From: [Phialemoniopsis] sp. UDSM-2020
Lineage: Eukaryota > Ascomycota > Sordariomycetes > Thyridiales > Thyridiaceae
Direction: 5' to 3'
Assembly: GCA_018873225.1 (NCBI GenBank)
Contig: JAEILZ010000009.1
Coordinates: forward strand, 2,595,501-2,659,500
Length of the DNA stretch: 64,000 bases
Every line of letters starts with the position of its first letter. The first letter of the stretch is position 1. Under the pieces are notes generated by a model that did not search any database, was not told where the DNA came from, and was given only the letters and a program-made list of their open reading frames with translations. The position numbers and the translations under genes are program-made. Below, piece by piece: positions 40,174 to 50,557 of the stretch.

Positions 40174-42726
40174 ATGCCCGAACAGCAGCCTTCGTCAACG
40201 GAAAAGAAACGGCGGAGGCCGGCCCTGGCCTGCGAGCAATGCCGCCGGCGCAAGGTAAAGTGTGACCGCGTGCAACCCTGCACGCACTGCGTCAAGGCCC
40301 AGCGCGGCCACGAGTGCACGTTCAAGTCCGACAGCCGCGTGCCCCGGCCGCCCCAGGCGTCAGAGGTAAACACCGAGCCGCAGACCGGCTCCGGCAGCTC
40401 ACTACAAGACGAGCTGGGGCCGTGTCCCCCGTTTACGGGACCGGCCCTGCTCGGACCCGGGACACACAGCTCGGGGAGTACTACACATCCAACGCCGACC
40501 ACCACGGGGGCTTGGAGCTTCGGTAACTCAGACGCGGCCAATACCCCGGCAAGTCAGCGGTCGGCGCCGTCCACTGTTGAAGCGCTCACGGAAAAGGTCC
40601 GGCAGCTGGAGCAGCAGCTGTCCAAAGCGCTCAGGCACGATGACCCCTTGAATGGCACCTGGTCCAATGGTTCCTTTCCCATCTTTTTGAATAAGGGCGC
40701 CTTGTCTAAAACGCGATACTTTGGGCAGAGCCACTGGATGAATGCCGCCAACCTTGCCAGTGCACCCCACGACTTGGACTCCGGTTCTTTGCTAATACTC
40801 TCGCTGGCAGTTTCCGTTGATGCGGCTGATCAAGAAGCAAGAGGCAGAGAAGACGCCATTGTACGAGACATTCGAGAGATGCAAGACCTTAGGCCGCACC
40901 ATCAAGTCTCGTCGGGTTCCCTCGCTCCTGACCATGGAGTTCGGCAAGACCATGCCACCACGGGAGCTCGCCGATAAGCTTGTTCAGGCCTATTTTCGCA
41001 CTTTTGAAACTGTGTACCGAATCATACATGTTCCGACCTTCTGGCAGGATTACCGTAGGTACTGGGATAACCCAGAGGCGCCGGCGAACCCTTTCATCAT
41101 CATCCAAATTCAGCTGTGCATGGCAATTGGTGCATGCTTCTACGACGAGACCTTTTCGCTTCGCGAACAGGCTAGCCATTGGATCTACGAAGCTCACCTC
41201 TGGCTCATGTCGCCCCCGGAGAAGTCTCGTATGAACATTCCCGGCCTACAAATCATGTGCTTGCTGCATCTAGCGCGCGAGACCACTTCCGTTGGCGGAG
41301 ACCTGACCTGGATCTCTGCTGGTGGGCTTCTGCGACTGGGCATGTACATGGGCTTACACCGAGACCCGAAACACCTTCCCAAGCTCAAACCCTTGCTGGC
41401 TGAGATACGTCGGAGGCTCTGGGCGACCATCCTCGAGATGATCCTGCAATCCAGCATCGACTCTGGCGGTCCGGCCCTTGTGTCGCTGACGGACTTTGAC
41501 ACGCAGCCACCGAGCAACCTGGACGACGACCAACTCATCGACCTTGGCGACGGATCAGAACCCACTTCAAAGCCCCTGACTACATTTACACAGACGTCCG
41601 TCCAGATCGCCCTCGTCCAGTCCTTCCCAGTGCGCCTCGCAATCGCGCGCTACATCAACGATTTTCGCACCGTCAACAGCTACGACGAGACCCTGCGCCT
41701 CAACTCGGATCTCTCCAAGGCCTGCCGGACACTAGCGTCCACGATGCAAAAGTACCAGACCGTCGCGGCGACGTCCCCGGGCGGCGAAAAGCCCTCGGAG
41801 TTTCAGCTACGCCTCGTGGAGCACATGACTCACCGTCTGTTCCTGACGATCAACCATCCGTGGTTCGCGGCCTCGCAGCACAATCCCAAGTACTACTTTT
41901 CGCGCAAGGTCTGCGTGGAGACGGCGTTGAAACTGGTCCGCGGTTGGAGCCCCAAGATCGAAAGAAACCTCATTAGAACGTCTACGACTCCTGCAGAGCA
42001 CGACGCCTGGGAGAGCTCAGTGGATGATTTTTCGAGGCTGTCGATCGGCGGTACCGGCTCATTCCGGTCAGTCCCGATTCAATCACTCTTGCTGCTTGCG
42101 CTAGAGCTTGTCTGGCAGCTCGAGGAAGAGCAGCCTGAAAGGACAGACATGGACGCCGACACGCTCGGGACAATGGACCTCGGCGTGCCATCCGGCCTCG
42201 CAGTGAGCGGCATCGCCTCGCAGGAGACGTTATTCGAGACCATAGACAAGGCGTGCTTATACACCGAGCTCCGCGTCCGCGCCGGCGAGACAAACATCAA
42301 GGGCCACGTCTGCGCCTGTGCCCTTGCTGCACAGGCACGGGCTATGAGGCAGGGCCCCCTTGGAATCGCAGACATCGAGAGGATCATCTTGGACGAAGCT
42401 CTCGAGTGCTCAAAACGATGCTGGGATATCCTCAGGCTGATTGCTACACGCACGGGCAAGGATAACATCGCTACTCCTTCGCAGCAGATGGATGTCAATC
42501 AAGGGATGTTGACCGACCCCAGCATTGGGAGTGACATGTTTAACATTGGATCCATGGCGCAGGAGAGTCTCGAGATGGACGTCGATGATCAATGGGCGTG
42601 GGAAGACTTTGTAAGCAACAAGAATCCCGCCATGATTGTGTTCTTGACTAATAAGATGAGCAGATGAAAGATCAGGGCGGGTTCAACTTCAACTTTGCCT
42701 TCAACAATTTCGAGTCGCCTCCATGA
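40174..42726 (+). CDS. Zn2Cys6 transcription factor with irregular first intron
   Basis: Best model: exons 40174-40755, 40811-42610 and 42664-42726, giving 814 residues. The zinc cluster is CEQCRRRKVKC...CTHC...C with Cys at 20, 23, 30, 36, 39 and 48, then a coiled coil (TVEALTEKVRQLEQQLSKAL). The middle domain has YFGQSHWMNAANL, CKTLGRTIKSRR, PTFWQDYRRYW, GGLLRLGMYMGLHRDP and EIRRRLWATILEM. The last intron (42611-42663, GTAAGC donor, TGACTAAT branch) adds the C-terminal MKDQGGFNFNFAF. Joining NL to FPLMRL needs an intron starting GCCAGT. The only nearby GT donor (40760) leaves the downstream exon one base out of frame. So this is either a GC-AG intron or a frameshift; the remainder is intact. 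Confidence 0.82.
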
Positions 42727-44191
42727 GCTCAGATGGCTGGGCTCTGGTATCCGTAGCACCGGCGTGTTCTTCCGCGGCATAGAGCAAGGATACTTGTAGG
42801 AGGTGGTAAGGGTAAATAAGACATCTCCACGAGGTATTGACCTATGGCTCTGGGTAGTGGGATAGCCCTCCACCTAGCAGTCGATACCTGACAGGGTGCT
42901 CGAAATTTCAGCCTGCAACCTTCGTACATTACGTCTATTCTTAGAAACCTGCCTTGACATTTGACCCGGCGCCCAGATTTTCGGAGACGATGCAGCGATG
43001 CCGATATGCAGCAGCGAATTGGCTGATCGGGCTGCCAGCAGCCACAAACTAGATAGTAGTCCGGGATGGTACAGCTACAACCTCCACGGGCTTTCATCAG
43101 CGGAGCTGAAAGTTATCATCAGTCCAAGCTCTCCGACGGACCAGGGGTTTCATGGTCTTCGAATGAGAGTGAAATTGGCCAGAAGCCATACCCCAGGATC
43201 AGGGTTCCCTCTGACGGAACTCTACTCCTCTCGCCCTTTTGGGCAAAACTCTTCTCTATCCAGGAAATTCTGCTACCACCTTCGGCACCGCATTATGTAA
43301 ATTAATATCGAGCTATATTACCGGTGCCGAGACGCAACAGCCTTTGAGCTCGTATATTGTGCAGTTGAATTTACCCGCCCAATCAGAAGCAACATCAGCC
43401 CTAATGACTTTTTTCTCTCGTGCCACGATTGCTGTGAAGAGATGATGTTGTCATGGGTTACACGGCTAGGATTGCTCAGGATTGGCTAAGTCCACTCGAA
43501 GACCTTTGCGTTCTGCGTCTTGTAAGTGATAGGGGTCAATCCCTTAGGTCAAGCTGTGTGATGAAGGAGTAACGAAATGGCCAGGTTCGACCGGGACCGG
43601 GTAACTATTATAGATGCCTTCATACGTGACCGACCAAGGCTTGGCCGCGTGCTTACTATATGAGAAAGCGGGCATGCGCTCCGAATCGAGTAGGCCTCTC
43701 CGGGACCGCGGATGATATCACTCTTGTCCCAGGGTCCCATGCCCAAAGTTTCGAGGGCTCGGTCCTAGCCTGGGATTCTGGACCCAAGCCTCCCGTCCCG
43801 CTCTCCAGTTCTTTAAGGAGAAATCCGCCCCCAAATCTCCCAGACTGACACAGACGAGTCAAACCGTACTAAAAACGACATGATTACCAGCAGTAGCTGA
43901 ACCGGCCTAGCACTCGTACGCAGAACCGCCGAGACCAGCCACCACATGTATGGGATGCTACCTTACCACCGCCTAGACTGATCAGATGCTCTCTCTCGTG
44001 GCGTTCCGGATACCACCATCACCCCTCGCGGTCGGTCCGTGATAGAAGGAGGGTGTCACGATCGAGATATAAGAGTTGAGCACCTCGAGATCATTTTGAA
44101 GACGATTGAACATCAAAACGACTGTAGACAATCGAGCGCATACCTCTCCATACGAAAGTTTGTGTTCGATCTATCATACCGACTAGCGATC
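42727..44191. other. Intergenic, 1.5 kb
   Basis: 3' flank of the regulator and promoter of the first DCxGC secreted protein. No domain-bearing frame, RNA gene or repeat recognised. Confidence 0.45.
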
Positions 44192-44818
44192 ATGATAAGC
44201 CCGTACGGAGCAGCAGTGCTCGCCATTCTGCTATGGCAGGCGGCAGCATCACCACTAGCACAAGAGGAACGTGATATTCTTCCCACAAGGACAATATCGA
44301 GGGATACCTCTCGAATAAACTTCCCAAGCGCATGCACCACCACCATCTCGCGACACATCGCAGACCCCTGCGCCTGGGACGGCACGCAGACGATATACCC
44401 CTCGACCATCACCCGCTCGACAGCAGTAGACTGCTCCGGGTGCACCGAGATCTACCAAGCGATGGAGATCTACAACTGCCCCGAGCAAAAGATCCTCGCC
44501 ACAGAAAGGGCGCGCGCGCCGAGCACGTCCTGGCGGACAGTCTGCGCCGCGCCCTCCTCGACAACGGGGAGAATATCGTTCCCCAGACGGCAGGACGCGG
44601 AGCTGGCGTGCCCGACGACGTTTGTCGTGCAGCCGGCGCAGACGGCGGGCGCGACGCTGACGCATTACCGGCAGACGGCGACGCAGACGGTGCTGCTCGA
44701 CTGCGGCGGGTGCCAGCTGCAGATCAGCACGGCGCTTGCGGGCTACGGCCCCGTGGGTAAGTTTACGGCGACGGTGACGGCGCCGCAGGGGTATACTACT
44801 GTGTACAAGTGTCGGTGA
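44192..44818 (+). CDS. Secreted protein with two DCxGC domains (copy A)
   Basis: 208 residues. Signal peptide about residues 1-20 (MISPYGAAVLAILLWQAAAS). The mature protein holds two copies of one domain: repeat 1 from Cys48 to Cys118 with DCSGC at 80-84, and repeat 2 from Cys140 to Cys207 with DCGGC at 170-174. Each has the order CTT, a Thr-rich strand with TxT, DCxGC and a closing Cys, so four Cys per repeat. A dibasic RR at 132-133 lies between the repeats and could be cut by Kex2. The frame is open upstream to 44039, but only the ATG at 44192 gives the signal peptide. A relative with the same layout lies 1.4 kb downstream. Function unknown; a wall-linked, apoplastic or effector role is possible. 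Confidence 0.8.
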   Translation: MISPYGAAVLAILLWQAAASPLAQEERDILPTRTISRDTSRINFPSACTTTISRHIADPCAWDGTQTIYPSTITRSTAVDCSGCTEIYQAMEIYNCPEQKILATERARAPSTSWRTVCAAPSSTTGRISFPRRQDAELACPTTFVVQPAQTAGATLTHYRQTATQTVLLDCGGCQLQISTALAGYGPVGKFTATVTAPQGYTTVYKCR

Positions 44819-46219
44819 GAGAGGGGACGAGAGAGAACTGCAGGGAAACATTGGAGGTCTTGGTAGTGTTTGGTCATTCAGCGGTGTCTTATTGTTGAAG
44901 CTACAGAGTGAGTGAGGTTCACCAGCATAGAAGGTTGATTCAGATGCCACCGAAGTGTATATAGTCGAATCGAATGATTCCATTGAGAGCGCTTGTGAGA
45001 ACCCGATCACGACGATACTATGCCCTCCGTGACGTCTATCGCACGGTGGCATAGCTAGTTCTTATTCAAGTAGTCTGATGAGAGCAGGCCATCCAGCTAA
45101 GAGGTGACGAGAACCCTTGCCGTTTCTGCCCTCTCGTGAATCTTGCGTCCTCCATGCCGGGACGGTGTCTGCATCGTGCCGTGGTGGCGTGCTTTGTCTC
45201 TCGTGAACACACCACTCACGAGCTGGATGGCCATTGAGCCAACATGCAATTTCCGGGGTTGCATCCTGAATTGACCCTGTTCAACCACATCTCGGACTCA
45301 GCTCTCCGCTTCTTAAGCTTTTGCTAAGCTTTATTGGGGGCGGGAACCGCGCGGTCGATCCCAAGCGGCTGAACCTGGAGAAGCGAAGGAACCTCGTGCT
45401 CCCCCAACACGGCCTGTTTTCTCCTTCGAGACAATAAACCCTACGGCGAAAGCAGTGCAGATGAGTACGTCTCTGAGTTCTGCCAGTAGTGCATGTAACG
45501 CCTTGCTCCCTTGAATGCAGTGACACAAAGGGGGAAAAAGACTTGAGGTCAATATATTCCATGCCACACCACTACACCGGGCCGGTGCACTCTTTCTTCT
45601 TTTCCTGCATAGCCTATATAGGATTTTCCTCAGTGTGCCCGGTTTTGTATGGACCACAAAGAAGGCACGACGTCAATACCATGACCAACGGTCTCTCAGC
45701 ACCTTAGACTGCAGGGGGCAACGCGTTTGCTCGGGGCTGTATTTTCATTCTGTTTCCGCATCTGTAAGGAAAATGGGTGATCTAGCGCAGAATTGAGACC
45801 TCTCAGGCAGTATAATTTGCATCTCCGTCGACCAGAAAAGGTATCGCATGCGCAACCAGGGCGCTCTGCCTCCAGCCAACCCGGAATCCTTCGTATTATG
45901 GTATACTATTTTTAACAAAATCGGGCCAGACCACATCAGCGCTCTACACGGTAAGTATAAAACATTGTATCATTCGCTAGAATCGCGTCGTTTGAGTGTC
46001 TCTTACCGGCCTGTGGCGTGGCTTTGTGCTTCCCAAGCTGTCTCTCTTCTTTCTCACCTTCCCACACCTTTAGTAGACACCTGCACCTGCTTCAGTTCAG
46101 GGTCTTGTTCAATCAATTGATAAAGAGCACAGCTTCTACAAACTTCTCCTGCCATAATTTGTCGCATCTATATCAACACTTCCAGACTTAAGAGCAACTA
46201 TACCACCTAGTGCTTCAAC
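44819..46219. other. Intergenic between the two DCxGC genes
   Basis: 1.4 kb without a supported gene. It probably contains the 3' end of copy A and the promoter of copy B. Open frames here lack coding character. Confidence 0.45.
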
Positions 46220-46954
46220 ATGGGTATCGCATCCACCCTTCTTATCGCGGCTCTTGCCATCACCGCGTCCACGAACCCCTTACCTGCACCTACACCTCCC
46301 CCAGTGGATGATGGAGGAGATGAAGGAGCACAATCACCAGGCAAATCCAGCTGCACCACCGTTCTGACATCATCTGTCCGTGGATTCAGGGGCCACTGGA
46401 CCCCGTTCATCGAAGAGACGATCTACACGGCTACGCAGACAATCTACCACCGCGTGCCCTGCGACGGCTGCGTACTCTCAATCACGACCGAGATTGTCAA
46501 GCCTTGGGGTGGTGTAGGCCCCGTAGAGCAAGTGACAGGCACCGTAACCGCGGCCGAGCCCTTCCGGACAACAACGACCATCTGCTCTGTGTCCTCGACC
46601 CCGGTCCACCCTGCCATCCCGCGCTTTCATGCCGCCAAGAGGGCTGGCGAAGGAGCATCTGCGCCTGCGAAGAAGGACCCGAATTGCACCGTGACACGGC
46701 CCGTGCCGCTCAAGCCGACGTTCGGTCCAGTTGAGACCATCTGGACAAGCACGGAGACGAGGACCAGTCACGTCGACTGTCAGGGCTGCAAGCACGTCGC
46801 TACGAGCACGCTCAACTTTATGAACCACGGGCCCGTGGTGCACTTTACTACCCAGGAGACTGCATCGGCACCAACGACATCGACTACGTATGTGTGTCTC
46901 AAGACGCCGAGCGTGGTGGGCGTGGATCCGACGCCGGAACCATCGCCTTCGTGA
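46220..46954 (+). CDS. Secreted protein with two DCxGC domains (copy B)
   Basis: 244 residues. Signal peptide about 1-18 (MGIASTLLIAALAITAST), then a Pro-rich leader. Repeat 1 spans Cys45-Cys122 with CDGC at 81-84; repeat 2 spans Cys156-Cys226 with DCQGC at 186-190. The repeats align with copy A: C-T-T/V, TATQTIY or TSTETRT before the DCxGC, then G-P-V and a Thr-rich end closing in C. A KR pair at 140-141 sits between the repeats, matching the RR of copy A. Copies A and B are the same strand, adjacent and clearly diverged, so this is an old tandem duplication. The tail is Pro/Ser-rich. No known family name is offered. Confidence 0.82.
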   Translation: MGIASTLLIAALAITASTNPLPAPTPPPVDDGGDEGAQSPGKSSCTTVLTSSVRGFRGHWTPFIEETIYTATQTIYHRVPCDGCVLSITTEIVKPWGGVGPVEQVTGTVTAAEPFRTTTTICSVSSTPVHPAIPRFHAAKRAGEGASAPAKKDPNCTVTRPVPLKPTFGPVETIWTSTETRTSHVDCQGCKHVATSTLNFMNHGPVVHFTTQETASAPTTSTTYVCLKTPSVVGVDPTPEPSPS

Positions 46955-47370
46955 GGGAATGCGTGGCTTTCACAGCTTTGCCGGAGCATGTAAAAAGAAG
47001 GAAGAGGACGGTCAAAAGAAGAAATATCACGATGATTACTCAATTGTACGCAAAAATTCTCAATATCAAGGTGATGGCATATCACTGTGACACAATTGTG
47101 AAGCAAGCAACTACAGAATATCAGATGGCCTGCCTTGACCCGTTAGTTCAGATTTGCCTCAGACAGATCTGGTTTGTCTCCTCACACATACGTCAGTTTT
47201 CGATCTGCGCCTTCCCGCTCCTTCTGACCAAGCAAACAAACAAAAGCCACGACTGAATTTCCTTGGCCACAAGAAGAGTTCACAACCATTTCATGTGCAC
47301 ATCGAGCTCCTCACTTGAGACCAACTGCAAATTCCAAGTCTACTCACCGACCGCGAGTGGCATCACCATC
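46955..47370. other. Intergenic before the SET/MYND gene
   Basis: 416 bp holding the 3' flank of copy B and the promoter/5' leader of the next gene. The downstream frame is open from 47263, but the good ATG context is at 47371. Confidence 0.5.
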
Positions 47371-49295
47371 ATGGGTCCCGAAATGAAGCCGCAGCCGGCC
47401 ATGGCTGAGCCTAAGCCAGTTAGCGAGCTAGTTGAGCTCGCAGACAAAGCCAGACGGGCTCTAAAGCACTTCCACGAGGATCCTAGTGCTTGCCAGGGCA
47501 TCCTGAAGCAGGTCCAGACAAAATTCCCTCTGGCCATCAAGGAGTCGTTGATCGCAGGTGCAGGCTCGGGCCTCTTTGTCGAGGCCACCATACCCGAGGG
47601 CGAGGAGATCTTTCGGTCGCAGCCCTTGGTTAGCTGCTGCGACTCCCGGCTCGATGATGTCTGCGACTACTGTCTGTTCAGCAGCAGCAGTATCAAGTGC
47701 GCCAAGGAGGGTTCTTTCGGCGCCGAGGGACAGGGAGCCTCCCTTGACCGATGTACCGGATGCAAGTACGTTCGCTACTGTTCCCAGGTTAGTGTGATAA
47801 CCACTCCCTTGCCCCCCCGACCCGTGTGTAACGACAAATTAACATATCCCAAAGGCCTGTCAGAAGAAGGCCTGGACAGCCTACCACAAACAGGAGTGCC
47901 AGCTTCTCAAGGAGACCCCAGGCATCTCGCCCATGATCCTTGCACTATTCCGGATCCTGCTCTGGGACAAGGCTGGCAAGATCAGCCCGGGCTACTGGAA
48001 GATCCTGATGATGCTCGAGGACTGTTCCGACTTGCATTCCGAGGAAGACGATGGTGACGCCTTCCAACTTGTCGTCGAGGCAATTCGGCGCAACATCACC
48101 CACCGTACCGTGCCTATCGTTTGGAAGCTGTACAATGCGGTGAGTCTGCCCTGATGCTTGCATCTCATTATCTGAGCTCTTGCTGACCTACGTAATCAGC
48201 TCACTACCAACACCATGAACATCCGACCGGCAGATGTTATCGCCTCGTACGGCATCAGCCTCGACTTGGCGATCTGCATGATCAATCACGACTGCGATCC
48301 GAATACCTTCATATTCTTCGAGGGCAACCAATTGCGCCTCCGTTCCCTGAAACCGATTTCTTCCGGTGACGAGCTTACCATCTCCTACAGCAACACGAGT
48401 CTCGGCGTACACGCCCGCCGAGCCATGCTCAAAAAGAGACATTTCATCGACTGCACTTGTAAGTCAGATATTCTTTTCCTTCGCATCACCCTACTAACAC
48501 GTTCAAGGCAAATGCTGCACCGCTCAACTCAAGCAGCACAACAAAGACAGCCTCGCCGGCGGTAGCTCGCCCCAGAAACTGCAGGACGCGCAGAAGCAAC
48601 TCGGCGAACTCGGCAGCAGCATCCGCGCCGACTTCGAGTCCCGCCCTTCCGAGCAGGGCAAGTCAGCCGTGCTCGACAACTTTGTCAAGGAGGTCAAGGA
48701 GGTCATGCGCGAGGCCCTGCCCCGCGCCGGCGGCTCCTGGCCCGACGGCCTCGACCCGCTTCCGGACGTGCGCCTGACCTTATTCTCGCTCTACCGGGAC
48801 CACGGCCAGCTCGGCGCCGCCGTCATGTACTGCCTCAAAGGCAGCCTTTGCACTCGGGTCTCCGCGCGCAAGGGGCCGGACTGGGCGCACTGCGTGCTCG
48901 ACCTCGTCGCCCTGCTCGCACAGGTCGGGCAGCTCCCACTGGATGATCCGCTATTCACCGCGCAGACGGGCTTCCCCGAGCGCGCCGAGGTGCAGCTCGT
49001 CGCGTGCGGATACATGGTCTACCTAGGAGCCGTCATGACGAAGACGTACGGCGCGGACTGCCGCTTCGTGCAGGCGTACCCGCGCTGGGTGCGGGCGTTT
49101 ATGGCTATACCCGGACTGCCGGAGCCGGATCAGCAGGGTTTCGCGGAGTTGTTTGAGAGGGTGCAGGGGAAGTTGTTGGCGTGGGCTGGCGTCGGGGAGG
49201 AGAAGAGGATTGTTCTTCCGGAGCTGGAGACGGTTAAGGGTTTACTGGATGCTATGACGGCTAGTGATTTCTCGGCGCTGTATGTCAAGGAGTAA
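47371..49295 (+). CDS. SET and MYND domain protein (SMYD-like lysine methyltransferase)
   Basis: Exons 47371-47787, 47855-48139, 48200-48458 and 48508-49295 give 582 residues. The SET domain is split by a MYND zinc finger, as in SMYD proteins. The first SET half has GSGLFVEATIPEGEEIFRS. The MYND finger runs CDYC...CTGCKYVRYCSQACQ...YHKQEC across the first junction. The second SET half has CMINHDCDPN (S-adenosylmethionine site, Asn near 263), RSLKPISSGDELTISY and the post-SET DCTCKCC, formed across the third junction. The C-terminal half is helical, TPR-like. Such enzymes methylate lysines on histones or other proteins. Introns are 67, 60 and 49 bp. The ATG at 47371 has a purine at -3 and G at +4. 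Confidence 0.9.
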
Positions 49296-50071
49296 AGGAG
49301 GTTGCGGAATTTTTCAAGATCACGGAGTGAGGAGGGATGGCCAAGTGGTTGGTCCTAGTCGATGACCACGCTCGATCTCCAGATGCTGTGGGCATCATAG
49401 TGATATCAAGGAGCTAATGCATCAAGATGAGACACTCATACACAAGGCAGGGAGCAATCGGGGATAGATAAGGACTGCAGACCTCAGGCAGACGAGCAGA
49501 GCACGTGCAGTAATAAAGACGATATCTGCCCATCGCATCACTCTTGACACTCGTGTGGACCTAAGGATAAGCCATGTGCACTTGCAGCATGATGAAACAG
49601 GGAAGCCAAGCCAAGCGCAGGACCCCAACAACTAATCAACAGCAAAAAAGGCAGAAAAATTGCAGGCAATGATGCAAAGGTGGGAAAACCTGGTTGTGGA
49701 TGAAAGCACCACACCACCAGTTGGTCGCGCCTATCATGAGCCACACCTGCGTTTCTAGCAGGGGTTTATGACGTAGCCACAGCACCAAACCAACCCCGAG
49801 CCACACGCAATCATCCACACCAGCATTCACAGTCGACGTCAAGGGCCTTGCTTTAGAGTGGAATGAACGAATTACATGTGCACCATGTGTTGCCTTGTGG
49901 AGGAGGGATAAAAGGTCGAGGTGTGGCTGAAACGGCCTGCCTTGACCTCGTCTTCTCTTCCTCCTCCCATTTAGGAACAAGTCACGAACGAGATCCAGCA
50001 TTCAGTCTACTTGTAAGCCCTGTGTAAAAGAGTATCACCACGGTTCAAGGGTATCCCGACAATCAGACAAA
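49296..50071. promoter_or_regulatory. Intergenic, promoter of the small Gly-rich protein
   Basis: 776 bp. GGATAAAAGG near 49906-49915 is a TATA-like element about 160 bp before the start codon, followed by a pyrimidine-rich leader. No gene is supported. Confidence 0.45.
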
Positions 50072-50557
50072 ATGGAGTGGACCAAGGAGCAGTACAACAA
50101 GCAGTACGAGAAGTGGGTGCCGTGGCTGGAGGACATGTACCTCAGACTCTTCACCAAGGACAACAAGGCGAGCTACGCAACCAAAGGTAGGCCTGCCTCA
50201 CTGCAACCCTACCCATATCCCCTCCCAGAATTCCATTCGCTGACATGATGGGGCTACTACTGCGCAGGCGAACTCGACAAGACCAAAGTCACGGGCGTCG
50301 AGGGCGTCGACAAGCTCCAGGACGACGTGCACCACGGCGTGGCGGGCCAGCTGGGCCAGGGCGGCCTCGGCCAGCCGATCGGCGACCTGGCGTCGCGCGA
50401 GGGCGTCAACCGGGCCGAGCGCCAGGGTAAAGACGACAAGGGCGGGTACATCGCGGACCCGACCGGCGTCGCGGGCAAGGCGCAGGAGGGGCTGTCGGCC
50501 GTGGGGGGCACGGTCGGGGGTCTGCTTGGGGGCGGAGGCGGTGCGGAGAGGAAGTGA
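50072..50557 (+). CDS. Small hydrophilic Gly-rich protein conserved in fungi, unknown function
   Basis: Exons 50072-50186 and 50268-50557 (81-bp intron) give 134 residues. The N-terminus is aromatic and charged (MEWTKEQYNKQYEKWVPWLE). The second exon is very hydrophilic and Gly/Asp/Lys-rich (VDKLQDDVHHGVAGQLGQGG, NRAERQGKDDKGGYIADP), ending in a glycine run. There is no signal peptide or membrane segment. The composition resembles stress-related LEA-like proteins, but I see no LEA repeat and assign no function. I believe similar proteins occur widely in filamentous ascomycetes; a database search would confirm this. Confidence 0.75.

Noticed and set aside
40760..40810. Standard GT-AG intron in the third regulator gene
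   Set aside because: It is 51 bp, so it keeps the upstream frame and runs out of frame with the conserved FPLMRL segment.
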